Source: Acidobacteriaceae bacterium (lineage in GTDB: Bacteria; Acidobacteriota; Terriglobia; Terriglobales; Acidobacteriaceae). From it: a DNA stretch of 64,000 nucleotides. The stretch lies in the NCBI GenBank assembly GCA_003165075.1, contig PLSM01000095.1, positions 1 through 64,000 of the forward strand. The letters are read 5' to 3'. Below are positions 54,544-62,813 of the stretch, piece by piece. Position numbers and translations under genes: made by a program. The notes beneath the pieces are model-generated. The model saw nothing but the letters and a program-made list of their open reading frames with translations, did not search any database and was not told the DNA's origin. How positions within the stretch are numbered: position 1 is the stretch's first letter; each line of letters starts with the position of its first letter.

Positions 54544-54981
54544 ATGGCATTCCGGTTCTCACTTGCGACGGTTCTTCGCTTCAGGGAAAGCCTGGAAAAG
54601 CGCGAAGAACTTGCCCTTCAAACGACGCGGTTCGAAGTTGCGCGGGTCCAGCGACTCATCGAGGAATCAACTGCGAGGATTGCCCAGAAGTGTGGATCAC
54701 TCGAATCAGCAATGCGACGCACGCTTCAGGCTAACCTTCTTCAACTCACGTTGAGTGAATTGAATGAAGCCGTCGAGGAGAGACAAGCGCTTCTCCGTAA
54801 CCTCGACGTTCTTCAAAAAAAGCAGATAGAGCAGCTAAGGTCGTACCGGATCGCCCATAATGGCCGGCAAATGCTCACGGACATGTTCACTCAGCAGCGG
54901 AATGCATACGAGCAAAAGCAAATGCGCGCCGAGCAAAAACTCCTCGATGACATCTTCGCCGCTCGTTCTCAACAAAAATAG
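54544..54981 (+). CDS. fliJ: Flagellar export chaperone FliJ
   Basis: The 145-residue product is almost wholly helical and coiled-coil (VLRFRESLEKREELALQTTR, LNEAVEERQALLRNLDVLQKK, AYEQKQMRAEQKLLDDIF), as expected for FliJ, which sits inside the FliI hexamer and links it to FlhA. Length and position after fliI support the call more than sequence identity does. Confidence 0.88.
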   Translation: MAFRFSLATVLRFRESLEKREELALQTTRFEVARVQRLIEESTARIAQKCGSLESAMRRTLQANLLQLTLSELNEAVEERQALLRNLDVLQKKQIEQLRSYRIAHNGRQMLTDMFTQQRNAYEQKQMRAEQKLLDDIFAARSQQK

Positions 54982-55092
54982 AAATCACTCTCAACTCTGG
55001 CTGTGCTATCGCACGCGGCTGAAGGTCCGCGTCGTATCTCCACGCGGAGCAGAAACGATTTCTGTTTCAACTAGGCACAGATTGCCCAGTGT

Positions 55093-56766
55093 ATGCGGCA
55101 ACGATTGCCGGTTTCAACGAAGCATTCTGCAGCTCGAGATCATCCCTATTTGTATACCCCTAAGAATAAACGACTTATGCGGGGTAGATCCTCCGGCCCC
55201 GGTGGCATGCTGTGGCCGCACACGTGCTTCTATAACGGCGTGCGAGTCACGCCCAAGTCGATAAGTTCAGGAGAAGCGACACAGCAGCCGTCGAATTCGA
55301 AGCCGTCTACTGTTCCGTTCTTTAAACTGCTCGCGGTTTCCGATGGCGACGCCACTCCCATACCGGCAGTTGATGCCTCCGGTTCGCGGTCTCAGGCGCA
55401 ACCGGATACGAGCGTATCCAAACGCACGGGCAGTCAGGAGAAGAAGTCGCAAGCGACTCCGGACCAAACCCCATCTGAAGCCACAGCAACAACGACAACT
55501 CAGCTTGTTGACGTGACGGCCTGTCTGCCGATTGTGAGAGTCACGAGTGCGCCCGCTTCAATGAATGAAAAATTCGGAGTGGCTGGAGACGCGCCTACAA
55601 CATCAGGATCCAGCGTTGGCGAAATTCTCAACAGCAAGAACTCAGATCCTGCACCGACGGTACCGATTAGCCAGCTTCCGTCTCCAGTCGCGCAAAGTTC
55701 GGCAACGCAACAACGAGACTTAACATCGGCTCTTCCCACTAAGCCTAGGTCTGAGGGAACTAAACAGCCAACCGACGGCGTCAACCAGGGAGCCAGCAGA
55801 ATCGCAGAGCCGACGAACGGGAAAGCAAAGACCGACGCGCAGCCAGATTGCGCTCAGGAGTCGAACAGTGGGACGGGAAGCACCTTGCAAATCCCGGATA
55901 TCAGAGTTGCGTCGGAAATAAGCATTGCGATGGAAAGTATCCTCACAAATCCCCAAGCTCTTTCAAACGATCTTATCCAGGAGCAGAACACAAATAAAAT
56001 GGGCGAGGGCACGAATCCAGGATCAGCGTCCTCGGCAAATTCTGACGTTTCAGCCACGAAGACACAAGCAAGGGTTGACTCAGTCGAACCTGTGAGAGCG
56101 CCATTGCACGGTGCCCAATCCTCGCAGGTATCGACGCAGCATAACCCATCCGATGTCGCACAGTCGTCAGCCGCGACAGCCAAAACATCAGATACTGTTG
56201 CATTGCCGGCGGATTTCGCAATTCCGCGCCCTCCTGCTCATGAAACTCCTTCGTCTGCCGGCATCTCGAGCGATACAGGGACTGGTAATCATCGCACTGC
56301 GGATGGCGGCTCCCTGTCTCAAAACCATTTCGACGGCGCCGAGACCGCGGGAGTGACCGGTGTAAATACCGCGCGGGTGATCCAGACGATGAGCGAGTCA
56401 GAGATGCGCGTCGGTATGCGTTCAGTCGAATTCGGAGACATCTCAATTCACACCTCGATCTCGCAACAACAATTGGTCGCACAAATCACCGTTGATCATC
56501 GAGATCTCGGAAATGCAATTTCATCACATATTTCAATGGCCCAGGCGAAGCTTGGGAATGACTATGGGATTCACGCGTCAATTGAGGTCAACCAGTCAGG
56601 AGCGTCGCTTTCTGGGGAGAGGCAAAATTCCCAGCAGCAGGCGCAACGGCAGTCTGCTCGATCACCGCACTCTCCGAATGGTTCGGGAGAAACAGATTAT
56701 AAACAGGCGGCTCCAACACCTTTGACAGCTTTGAACGATGCGTACCGGCTGGATATCAGGGCCTAG
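55093..56766 (+). CDS. fliK: Flagellar hook-length control protein FliK
   Basis: The product (up to 557 residues) is a long Ser/Thr/Ala/Pro-rich, probably unfolded ruler followed by a compact C-terminal domain (EMRVGMRSVEFGDISIHTSI, LVAQITVDHRDLGNAISSHI, LGNDYGIHASIEV) with the FliK/HrpP-like pattern. Place between fliJ and flgD agrees. The start is uncertain: ATG 55093, 55177 and 55207 are all in frame, none with a clear ribosome site; the longest form is given. Confidence 0.82.
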   Translation: MRQRLPVSTKHSAARDHPYLYTPKNKRLMRGRSSGPGGMLWPHTCFYNGVRVTPKSISSGEATQQPSNSKPSTVPFFKLLAVSDGDATPIPAVDASGSRSQAQPDTSVSKRTGSQEKKSQATPDQTPSEATATTTTQLVDVTACLPIVRVTSAPASMNEKFGVAGDAPTTSGSSVGEILNSKNSDPAPTVPISQLPSPVAQSSATQQRDLTSALPTKPRSEGTKQPTDGVNQGASRIAEPTNGKAKTDAQPDCAQESNSGTGSTLQIPDIRVASEISIAMESILTNPQALSNDLIQEQNTNKMGEGTNPGSASSANSDVSATKTQARVDSVEPVRAPLHGAQSSQVSTQHNPSDVAQSSAATAKTSDTVALPADFAIPRPPAHETPSSAGISSDTGTGNHRTADGGSLSQNHFDGAETAGVTGVNTARVIQTMSESEMRVGMRSVEFGDISIHTSISQQQLVAQITVDHRDLGNAISSHISMAQAKLGNDYGIHASIEVNQSGASLSGERQNSQQQAQRQSARSPHSPNGSGETDYKQAAPTPLTALNDAYRLDIRA

Positions 56767-56798
56767 AAAGTCTTTGTCGTAGGAGGAATGGAAGAGAA

Positions 56799-57323
56799 AT
56801 GAATATTCAAGGATTCAGCCCCATGATGAGCGCTCCGATCCAGGCACAAGGCGCCAATGCGACAGCGGCGACTGGAAGTACTGGCTCATCGAATTCGAGT
56901 AGCTCGTCGGGAACCTCATCGACGGACCTGCAGAGCACATTCCTGAACCTGCTTGTGACCGAATTGCAGAACCAGGATCCCACTTCGCCGGTCGACCCAA
57001 CAGAGATGGTCAGCCAAATGGTCTCTTTAAACCAGCTCGACCAGCTCATCTCCATCAATCAAACCCTGGCGAACATGTCTTCGGGATCAGCAGCTGCTTC
57101 GGGTTCCACGCAAACTTCCAACGGAAGCACGGCAAAGGCGCCTGTCGCGCAGCAATCGATCAGCGCAGTGCCGGCGAAATCTTTGACCGGCGGCAGCGTA
57201 GCGTTCAACCAAATACCCGCGCAGAATACAGTCGCGCCCACCAATCCAGGGCTCATGAACCTATACGGCGGCTTTGGCGCACCCATTGCGAATTCCATTC
57301 TGAAACAGATAGGAGCAAGGTAA
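56799..57323 (+). CDS. flgD: Flagellar hook assembly scaffold FlgD
   Basis: FlgD caps the growing hook. The 174-residue product has the conserved N-terminal piece (LQSTFLNLLVTELQNQDPTSPVDPTEMVSQMV) but lacks the usual C-terminal Tudor/FnIII-like domains, leaving a Ser/Gly/Thr-rich tail. AGGAGGA lies upstream. It ends directly against flgE. Confidence 0.9.
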   Translation: MNIQGFSPMMSAPIQAQGANATAATGSTGSSNSSSSSGTSSTDLQSTFLNLLVTELQNQDPTSPVDPTEMVSQMVSLNQLDQLISINQTLANMSSGSAAASGSTQTSNGSTAKAPVAQQSISAVPAKSLTGGSVAFNQIPAQNTVAPTNPGLMNLYGGFGAPIANSILKQIGAR

Positions 57324-58562
57324 ATGTCTGCATTTTCAATACCTCTTTCGGGACTTGAAGCGAGTTCCTCGTCGCTGAACGTTATTGGCAACAACCTGGC
57401 GAATCTCAACACAGATGGGTTCAAGTGCGAAGGCCTCAACTTCGCGGATGTCTTCAACCAGATGCAAGGGATCTCGGGCAATGGTGACCCGATTCAGATA
57501 GGATCCGGCGTTCAGGTTGCAGGTCAAACCGCCGATTTCGCCAATGGCAGCGTTACGTCCACAGGCATCGCCTCTAACATGGCGCTTCAGGGCAACGGTT
57601 TCTTTGTCGTTGCAAACGGTAGCCAGAACAGCTTCACCCGTGCGGGCGACTTTACCGTCAATTCGGTCGGTCAGCTTTGCACACCGGAGGGACAGTTAGT
57701 GATGGGCTATCCCGCAGTCAATGGGGTAGTGTCCACAAGCGCGGCGCTGGCTCCTATCGAGGTAAACCAGGCTGGCAATATTCCGGGGGTCGCCACTTCA
57801 AGCTTTCAAATGAACACCAACCTGAATGCGAGCGCCGCAGTTGGCGACACATACAGCGAGCCGATCACGGTCTATGATTCGCTTGGCACGTCTCACGTAC
57901 TTACCATCCAGTACACCAACGCCGGCGCAAATTCCTGGAACTACAGCATCAGTGTTCCTTCCGCGGACACTGGCGGAACTGGAACGCCGACGCCTGTTGC
58001 CACAGGCACCCTCACATTCAACTCTTCGGGCGCTCTAACATCTCCCACCGGTTCGGTTGCGGGCATTACGATCTCGGGATTGGCGGATGGAGCCGCGCCG
58101 CTGAGCCTGACCTGGAACCTGAACGGAAGTTCGGGGGGTTCGTTAATCACTCAGCAGAACGCGACCAGCGCAACCAGCACAACGTCGCAGAACGGCTATG
58201 GGGTAGGAACCCTGACGGGTTACTCCGTGCTTCCTGACGGAACTGTGCAAGGCGAGTTCAGCAATAATCAGACTCTGGCCCTGGGACAGGTGGCGATCGC
58301 CAGCTTCGCTAACGTTCAAGGCCTTCAACAGGCAGGCAACAACGACTACACGGCCACCTTTGCCTCGGGCGCCCCAGTGATTGGCCTTGCCGGTACAGCG
58401 GGTAACGGCACCGTCACCGGTGGAGCTGTCGAGGGCTCAAACGTTGATCTCTCTACGGAATTTGCGAATATGATTGTGGCCCAACAAAGCTACGAGGCAA
58501 ATGCAAAGGTTCTCACTACGCTCGACCAGGTGTCTCAAGCCACGATTCAAATGATGACATAG
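57324..58562 (+). CDS. flgE: Flagellar hook protein FlgE
   Basis: The 412-residue hook subunit has the N-terminal rod/hook signature (GLEASSSSLNVIGNNLANLNTDGFK), the middle D1 run MALQGNGFFVVANGSQ and RAGDFTVNSVGQL, and the C-terminal helix (STEFANMIVAQQSYEANAKVLTTLDQ). The core is Gly/Ser/Thr rich as in surface-exposed hook domains. It is the last gene before a 342-base gap. Confidence 0.94.
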   Translation: MSAFSIPLSGLEASSSSLNVIGNNLANLNTDGFKCEGLNFADVFNQMQGISGNGDPIQIGSGVQVAGQTADFANGSVTSTGIASNMALQGNGFFVVANGSQNSFTRAGDFTVNSVGQLCTPEGQLVMGYPAVNGVVSTSAALAPIEVNQAGNIPGVATSSFQMNTNLNASAAVGDTYSEPITVYDSLGTSHVLTIQYTNAGANSWNYSISVPSADTGGTGTPTPVATGTLTFNSSGALTSPTGSVAGITISGLADGAAPLSLTWNLNGSSGGSLITQQNATSATSTTSQNGYGVGTLTGYSVLPDGTVQGEFSNNQTLALGQVAIASFANVQGLQQAGNNDYTATFASGAPVIGLAGTAGNGTVTGGAVEGSNVDLSTEFANMIVAQQSYEANAKVLTTLDQVSQATIQMMT

Positions 58563-58904
58563 CGCTGCGCGAAGGGAAGAGTTCTTAACTTTGAATTAGA
58601 GACTTTCGCGTTCAATTGTTTCCTCGGAGTGGAAGGGTGCCGCGGACTGCTCGCTCTCATGACTGTCTCACCAGTCAAGAGGTCGTGCAGTCCCCGGCGT
58701 TGCATGCGTAAAGTATTGAATAACAATAAGTTGAATCCTATTAGTGCCATCCGTTCAAAAACTCCATCCTACCTTCACATTCCGGCCCTCCAATTGCATT
58801 TACCTCAGCAAGATCGCTCCAGCTTAGCCGACCGTTAGGACCGCTGCCGACTCTTACAGCCGCCAGTCGGAACTGAGGCCTGAACAAGGAGCCTGCGAGG
58901 TCCA
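58563..58904. other. Gap between flgE and fliN where fliL and fliM usually lie
   Basis: No supported gene and no recognisable fliL or fliM remnant in any frame. No sigma-54 or sigma-28 promoter with correct spacing was found; AT content rises near 58690-58750. Confidence 0.45.
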
Positions 58905-59207
58905 ATGAGCAGTGCACTTCACAATCTGAGAACGAACTTCGACGAGCAGGCCGAACTTGAGCCTGTTTCACCTGAGAATGATGGGCTCGACAGCATGCCA
59001 TGGCTGCCATGCACTGTGTCTCTCGAAGTGCCCGCAGTCCGGTTTACGATTGCTGATCTTCTTGCCCTGACAAAGGGGTCAATTGTGGAAACTGCGTGTC
59101 ATCACACCAGCGACGTGCCGTTGCGCGTCAACAAGGTGTTAATCGGCTGGACAGAGTTTGAAGTCGTTGGCGACCGGCTCGCCGTGCGCATTACGGATCA
59201 GGCATGA
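58905..59207 (+). CDS. fliN: Flagellar motor switch protein FliN
   Basis: The 100-residue product is one SpoA/FliN domain: VSLEVPAVRFTIADLLALTKGSIVE, PLRVNKVLIGWTEFEVVGDRLAVRIT. FliN builds the lower C ring and contacts FliH. GAGG lies upstream. It overlaps fliO by four bases. No fliM precedes it. Confidence 0.9.
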   Translation: MSSALHNLRTNFDEQAELEPVSPENDGLDSMPWLPCTVSLEVPAVRFTIADLLALTKGSIVETACHHTSDVPLRVNKVLIGWTEFEVVGDRLAVRITDQA

Positions 59208-59779
59208 CTCCGGAGATTCAAATTAAGCGGCCTCTTTTCCAGAGCACGCGGTCTAAATACGGCGCACGACGATTTAGTCACGCGACGGCTGAGGAAGACT
59301 CGTCATTCATCGAGGCACTAGCGGGATGTGCCGGCCCTGACCAGATCAAAGATCTGAGAAATCAGCAGGTTCAGAGGCTTCAGTACGCGGATTCGATTTC
59401 TGAAGAGAGTCCGGTTCCGCAGTCAAATCGCCATCAAGAAGAGAATCCGGATTCACGCGCGATTTCGCCTTCTCCATTGAATCAGACAGCGAAAGAGGTA
59501 TCGATTCCACCAATGCCTTCGCGCCCCGGCTCGCTTAGGCGCGTCTTTTCGTGGCTCCAGAAGAGTTACACCTTGGGCACCACCAAACAGCTCCGGGTAT
59601 CTGAAACCGTTTCTCTTGGCGAGAAGCGCTTTGTTGCGATCCTTCATGTTGAGAATCGCAAGTTTCTTATCGGTGGAGGCGCATCCAGTGTGACTCTCTT
59701 GACACAGCTGGATGCCGTAAATGAATCCGTAAACTCGTCAGCCTCGGAGCCCTTGCCTCGTTCGCGTGGAGTGTACTAA
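59204..59779 (+). CDS. fliO: FliO-like protein without an N-terminal membrane helix
   Basis: The call rests on position (between fliN and fliP) and on the C-terminal run KQLRVSETVSLGEKRFVAIL, VENRKFLIGGGASSVTLLTQL, which is the FliO cytoplasmic domain pattern. The 191-residue protein begins with about 100 polar residues and shows no hydrophobic segment, while FliO normally has one membrane helix and helps FliP assemble. It abuts the fliP start. Confidence 0.7.
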   Translation: MTPEIQIKRPLFQSTRSKYGARRFSHATAEEDSSFIEALAGCAGPDQIKDLRNQQVQRLQYADSISEESPVPQSNRHQEENPDSRAISPSPLNQTAKEVSIPPMPSRPGSLRRVFSWLQKSYTLGTTKQLRVSETVSLGEKRFVAILHVENRKFLIGGGASSVTLLTQLDAVNESVNSSASEPLPRSRGVY

Positions 59780-60661
59780 GTGAGAGTCAGGGGCACCCTT
59801 CGACACTCTGCGCTGCTGGGCGCGCTAGTTCTTGCTGGCGCTGTTTCGGTGCATGCGCAAACGAGCACGGCTGCAACTGGCGATGCGGTCACGCAGAGCG
59901 GGACCGTTACACCAGCCGGTTCTGGATCCGAACCGATTATCTTTACCAATCCTGTTCCCGACCCCCAGCAATCCGTATTGCAGCCTCAACCCGGAATCGC
60001 TGGTAACGGATCGATCCAGATTCCGGGAGTTCCAGGAAGTTCGGTGCCGTGGTCAATCGTGATCATGCTCACCGCCCTGACGCTGATTCCGTCAATCTTG
60101 CTGTGCGTAACGCCGTTTGCACGCCTCCTGATTGTCTTCCACTTCCTGCGGCAGGCACTCGGCCTTCAAACTACTCCTTCGAATCAAACCCTCATCGGGC
60201 TCTCGCTCATTCTCACGTTCTTCCTCATGCAGCCCGTCGGCAACGAGATCTATGAAACTGCAATCGCCCCGGCGCAGGCAGGGCAGATTACGGCCATGGA
60301 AGCTCTAAATCGCGGGCAAGTTCCGATGCGAAAATTCATGACTCGGTACGTTCGTGAAAAAGACGCGGCCCTTTTTATCGAGCTTGCAAAGGAGCCGCGC
60401 CCGGCCTCGCCGGACGATTTGTCGTTACGGGTGCTGTTGCCTGCCTACATTCTCTCGGAGTTGAAAGCCGGCTTCCAGATCGGTACAGTGCTGTTTCTTC
60501 CCTTTCTCATCGTCGACATGGTGGTTGCCTCCATCACGACTTCCGTAGGCATGCTTCAACTCCCGCCTGTGGTCATATCAACTCCGCTCAAGCTGCTGCT
60601 GTTTCTTATGGTGGACGGCTGGCATTTATTAATTGGTTCTTTGATGAGGAGCTTTAATTAG
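59780..60661 (+). CDS. fliP: Flagellar export gate protein FliP
   Basis: The 293-residue product has a cleavable signal peptide (ALLGALVLAGAVSVHA), a 50-residue Pro/Gly linker and the conserved core: ALTLIPSILLCVTPFARLLIVFHFLRQALG, QTPSNQ-type TTPSNQTLIGLSLILTFFLM, PVGNEIYETA, LLPAYILSELKAGFQIG. It forms the export gate with FliQ and FliR. The GTG at 59780 touches the fliO stop codon. Confidence 0.94.
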   Translation: MRVRGTLRHSALLGALVLAGAVSVHAQTSTAATGDAVTQSGTVTPAGSGSEPIIFTNPVPDPQQSVLQPQPGIAGNGSIQIPGVPGSSVPWSIVIMLTALTLIPSILLCVTPFARLLIVFHFLRQALGLQTTPSNQTLIGLSLILTFFLMQPVGNEIYETAIAPAQAGQITAMEALNRGQVPMRKFMTRYVREKDAALFIELAKEPRPASPDDLSLRVLLPAYILSELKAGFQIGTVLFLPFLIVDMVVASITTSVGMLQLPPVVISTPLKLLLFLMVDGWHLLIGSLMRSFN

Positions 60662-60663
60662 CC

Positions 60664-60933
60664 ATGGATGTCGATCAAGTGGTCTTGCTCGGGCGAACTA
60701 TATTGCAGGAGGTGATCATCCTCGCCGGCCCAATTCTGGCGGTGGCGATCTTTGTCAGCCTCGTCGTCAATATCGTCCAGGTGCTCACATCCATACAGGA
60801 CCAGACAATCGCCACTGTTTCCCGCTTGCTCGCAACTGGCGCTGCCATGTTCTTTTCCATGCCCTGGATGTGGCGCCATCTATCGGCCATGACGGTGCGG
60901 ATGTTTTTTGACTTTCACGGATACCTGAAATGA
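60664..60933 (+). CDS. fliQ: Flagellar export gate protein FliQ
   Basis: The 89-residue product has two membrane helices and the family run AIFVSLVVNIVQVLTSIQDQT followed by RLLATGAAMFFSMPWMWRHL. Two bases separate it from fliP and it overlaps fliR by four bases. Confidence 0.95.
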   Translation: MDVDQVVLLGRTILQEVIILAGPILAVAIFVSLVVNIVQVLTSIQDQTIATVSRLLATGAAMFFSMPWMWRHLSAMTVRMFFDFHGYLK

Positions 60934-61700
60934 TCGAAATTCCTCTCATGACGATCATCAGCGGCCTGCTCACCATTGGGGTGCGGCTCACGGGGCTCAT
61001 GCTGTTCGCGCCATTTTTCGGGAGTTCGGTTATTCCTGCGCGGATCAAGGCCGTTCTCGTTCTTGCCCTCACATTCCTGCTCTTCCCCGTAATGGGAAAG
61101 CAGATTGCTCCTGCATCGCTGGCCGACTGGCCTTGGTTGATCTCTTCGGAACTCCTTATTGGTATCGGAATGGGAATTGCAACCAACGTCGTGTTTGAGG
61201 CGGCGCAACTGGCCGGACAGGTGCTTGGCGTCCAGATGGGCTATTCGCTGGTGAATATTCTCGACCCGCAAACGCAGGTAGACACAACGGTAGTGTCGAT
61301 GTTCTACCAGAGCATTGTCATGTTGCTGTTTTTCCAGATGGATGTGCACTATTGGTTGCTGCGTGCCGTAGGCAACAGTTATCGCTACGTCCCGCCAGGC
61401 TCGGCACATCTCAACAGCCTGTTCACCTTGGCGATTTTCAAGATGGTTGGACAGGTATTCTCTTTGGGCGTTCAGATTGCCGCCCCGGTACTGTGCGCCA
61501 CGCTGGCTGCCGACATCATTCTCGGTTTGCTCGGCAAGGCATCTCCACAGATGCCTCTGATGCTGCTTGGACCTGCCGTCAAGAGCCTGCTCGGAATCTC
61601 TATATTGATCGCGACACTCAAATACTGGCCTGATCTCTTTCACCGATTCTTCGTCGATGCAGTGAACAACAGCGAACAACTTTTTCATTTGGCGAGTTGA
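60930..61700 (+). CDS. fliR: Flagellar export gate protein FliR
   Basis: The 256-residue product has about six membrane helices and the FliR marks GMAIATNVVFEAAQLAGQVL (as GIGMGIATNVVFEAAQLAG), GYSLVNILDPQTQVDT and LFFQMDVHYWLLRAVGNSY. It sits between fliQ and flhB. The final HLAS tail is short. Standard length. Confidence 0.95.
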   Translation: MIEIPLMTIISGLLTIGVRLTGLMLFAPFFGSSVIPARIKAVLVLALTFLLFPVMGKQIAPASLADWPWLISSELLIGIGMGIATNVVFEAAQLAGQVLGVQMGYSLVNILDPQTQVDTTVVSMFYQSIVMLLFFQMDVHYWLLRAVGNSYRYVPPGSAHLNSLFTLAIFKMVGQVFSLGVQIAAPVLCATLAADIILGLLGKASPQMPLMLLGPAVKSLLGISILIATLKYWPDLFHRFFVDAVNNSEQLFHLAS

Positions 61701-61706
61701 AACCCG

Positions 61707-62813
61707 ATGGCTGACTCCAGCAAGACCGAACAGGCAACGCCGCAGCACAGGAAGAAAGCGCGGGAACGGGGACAGTTAACCCGATCGCGCGAACTCAGTG
61801 CTGCGCTTTCCATGTCGGCGGTCGCTGGAGTCGTGTGCTTAATGGGTCGAGTTGCGCTTCCGCACTGGACCCGATTCTTTCGAACCACGCTGGAACTTGC
61901 AGGGCAGAACTCGATTGAGCCCAACGGGCCGCTTCTGTTCTGGAGCAGCGTGGAGGCAATGCGCTGGGTCATGCCGATTCTGTTCGCTGCCCTTGCCATG
62001 TCCCTTGTTGCCTCACTAGCGCAGGGAGGCTTCGTGTTTGCGCCTGAATCCCTATCCTTCAAGGCTGAGCGGTTCAGTCCGGCGAATCGTCTGCAACAAA
62101 TGTTTTCGCTGGCGGCATTGAGCTCGATTCTTAAATCTTTGCTGCCGTTCGCCGCCATAGCGTGGGTAGGTATTGCATCCATCTGCGGCCACTGGGGAGA
62201 GATCCTGGGCAGTTCCTATGTCGATGCGCGACATTTCACCAGCCTCTTGGGCCAGATTCTACTTGAGCTGATATGGAAGTCCGGCCTGATCCTCTTCGCC
62301 TGGGCGGGTGTCGACTACCTCCTGCTTTGGCTGAAAAACGAAGGCGATCTCAAGATGAGCCGGCAGGACATCCGAGATGAGCTGAAGCAATCGGAAGGCA
62401 ATCCTGAAAGCAAGGCCAGAATTCGCAGAATTCAGCGCCAAATGCGGCGCAAGCAAATGATCAAAGCTGCTGAAACGGCGACGGTGGTAATCACGAACCC
62501 CACCCACTATGCAGTTGCCTTGCGCTACGAGGCAGATATGGCCGCCCCCATGGTTGTGGCCAAGGGTCGCGATTACCTCGCCGCACGGATCAAAGAGGTT
62601 GCTCGCCTGCACGACATACCGGTGATGGAAAACCGTCCCCTGGCGCAGGCGCTTTACAAAGGCGTTGAAGTAGGGGACCCAATTTCAGCTGACCTTTACC
62701 ACGCTGTCGCCGAGATCCTCGTATTGATCTACAAGGCTCAGACGGAACTCAGGAACCGGGAAGCCCAGCGCAGAGCGTCTGCAACCCAAAAGCCGCAAGT
62801 GAGGCCACAGTGA
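61707..62813 (+). CDS. flhB: Flagellar export switch protein FlhB
   Basis: FlhB switches export from rod/hook to filament substrates. The 368-residue product has EQATPQHRKKARERGQLTRS at the start, four membrane helices and the autocleavage site NPTH about 264-267 in VVITNPTHYAVAL, intact. The C-terminal domain ends with a basic tail. Its TGA overlaps the GTG start of flhA. Confidence 0.96.
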   Translation: MADSSKTEQATPQHRKKARERGQLTRSRELSAALSMSAVAGVVCLMGRVALPHWTRFFRTTLELAGQNSIEPNGPLLFWSSVEAMRWVMPILFAALAMSLVASLAQGGFVFAPESLSFKAERFSPANRLQQMFSLAALSSILKSLLPFAAIAWVGIASICGHWGEILGSSYVDARHFTSLLGQILLELIWKSGLILFAWAGVDYLLLWLKNEGDLKMSRQDIRDELKQSEGNPESKARIRRIQRQMRRKQMIKAAETATVVITNPTHYAVALRYEADMAAPMVVAKGRDYLAARIKEVARLHDIPVMENRPLAQALYKGVEVGDPISADLYHAVAEILVLIYKAQTELRNREAQRRASATQKPQVRPQ

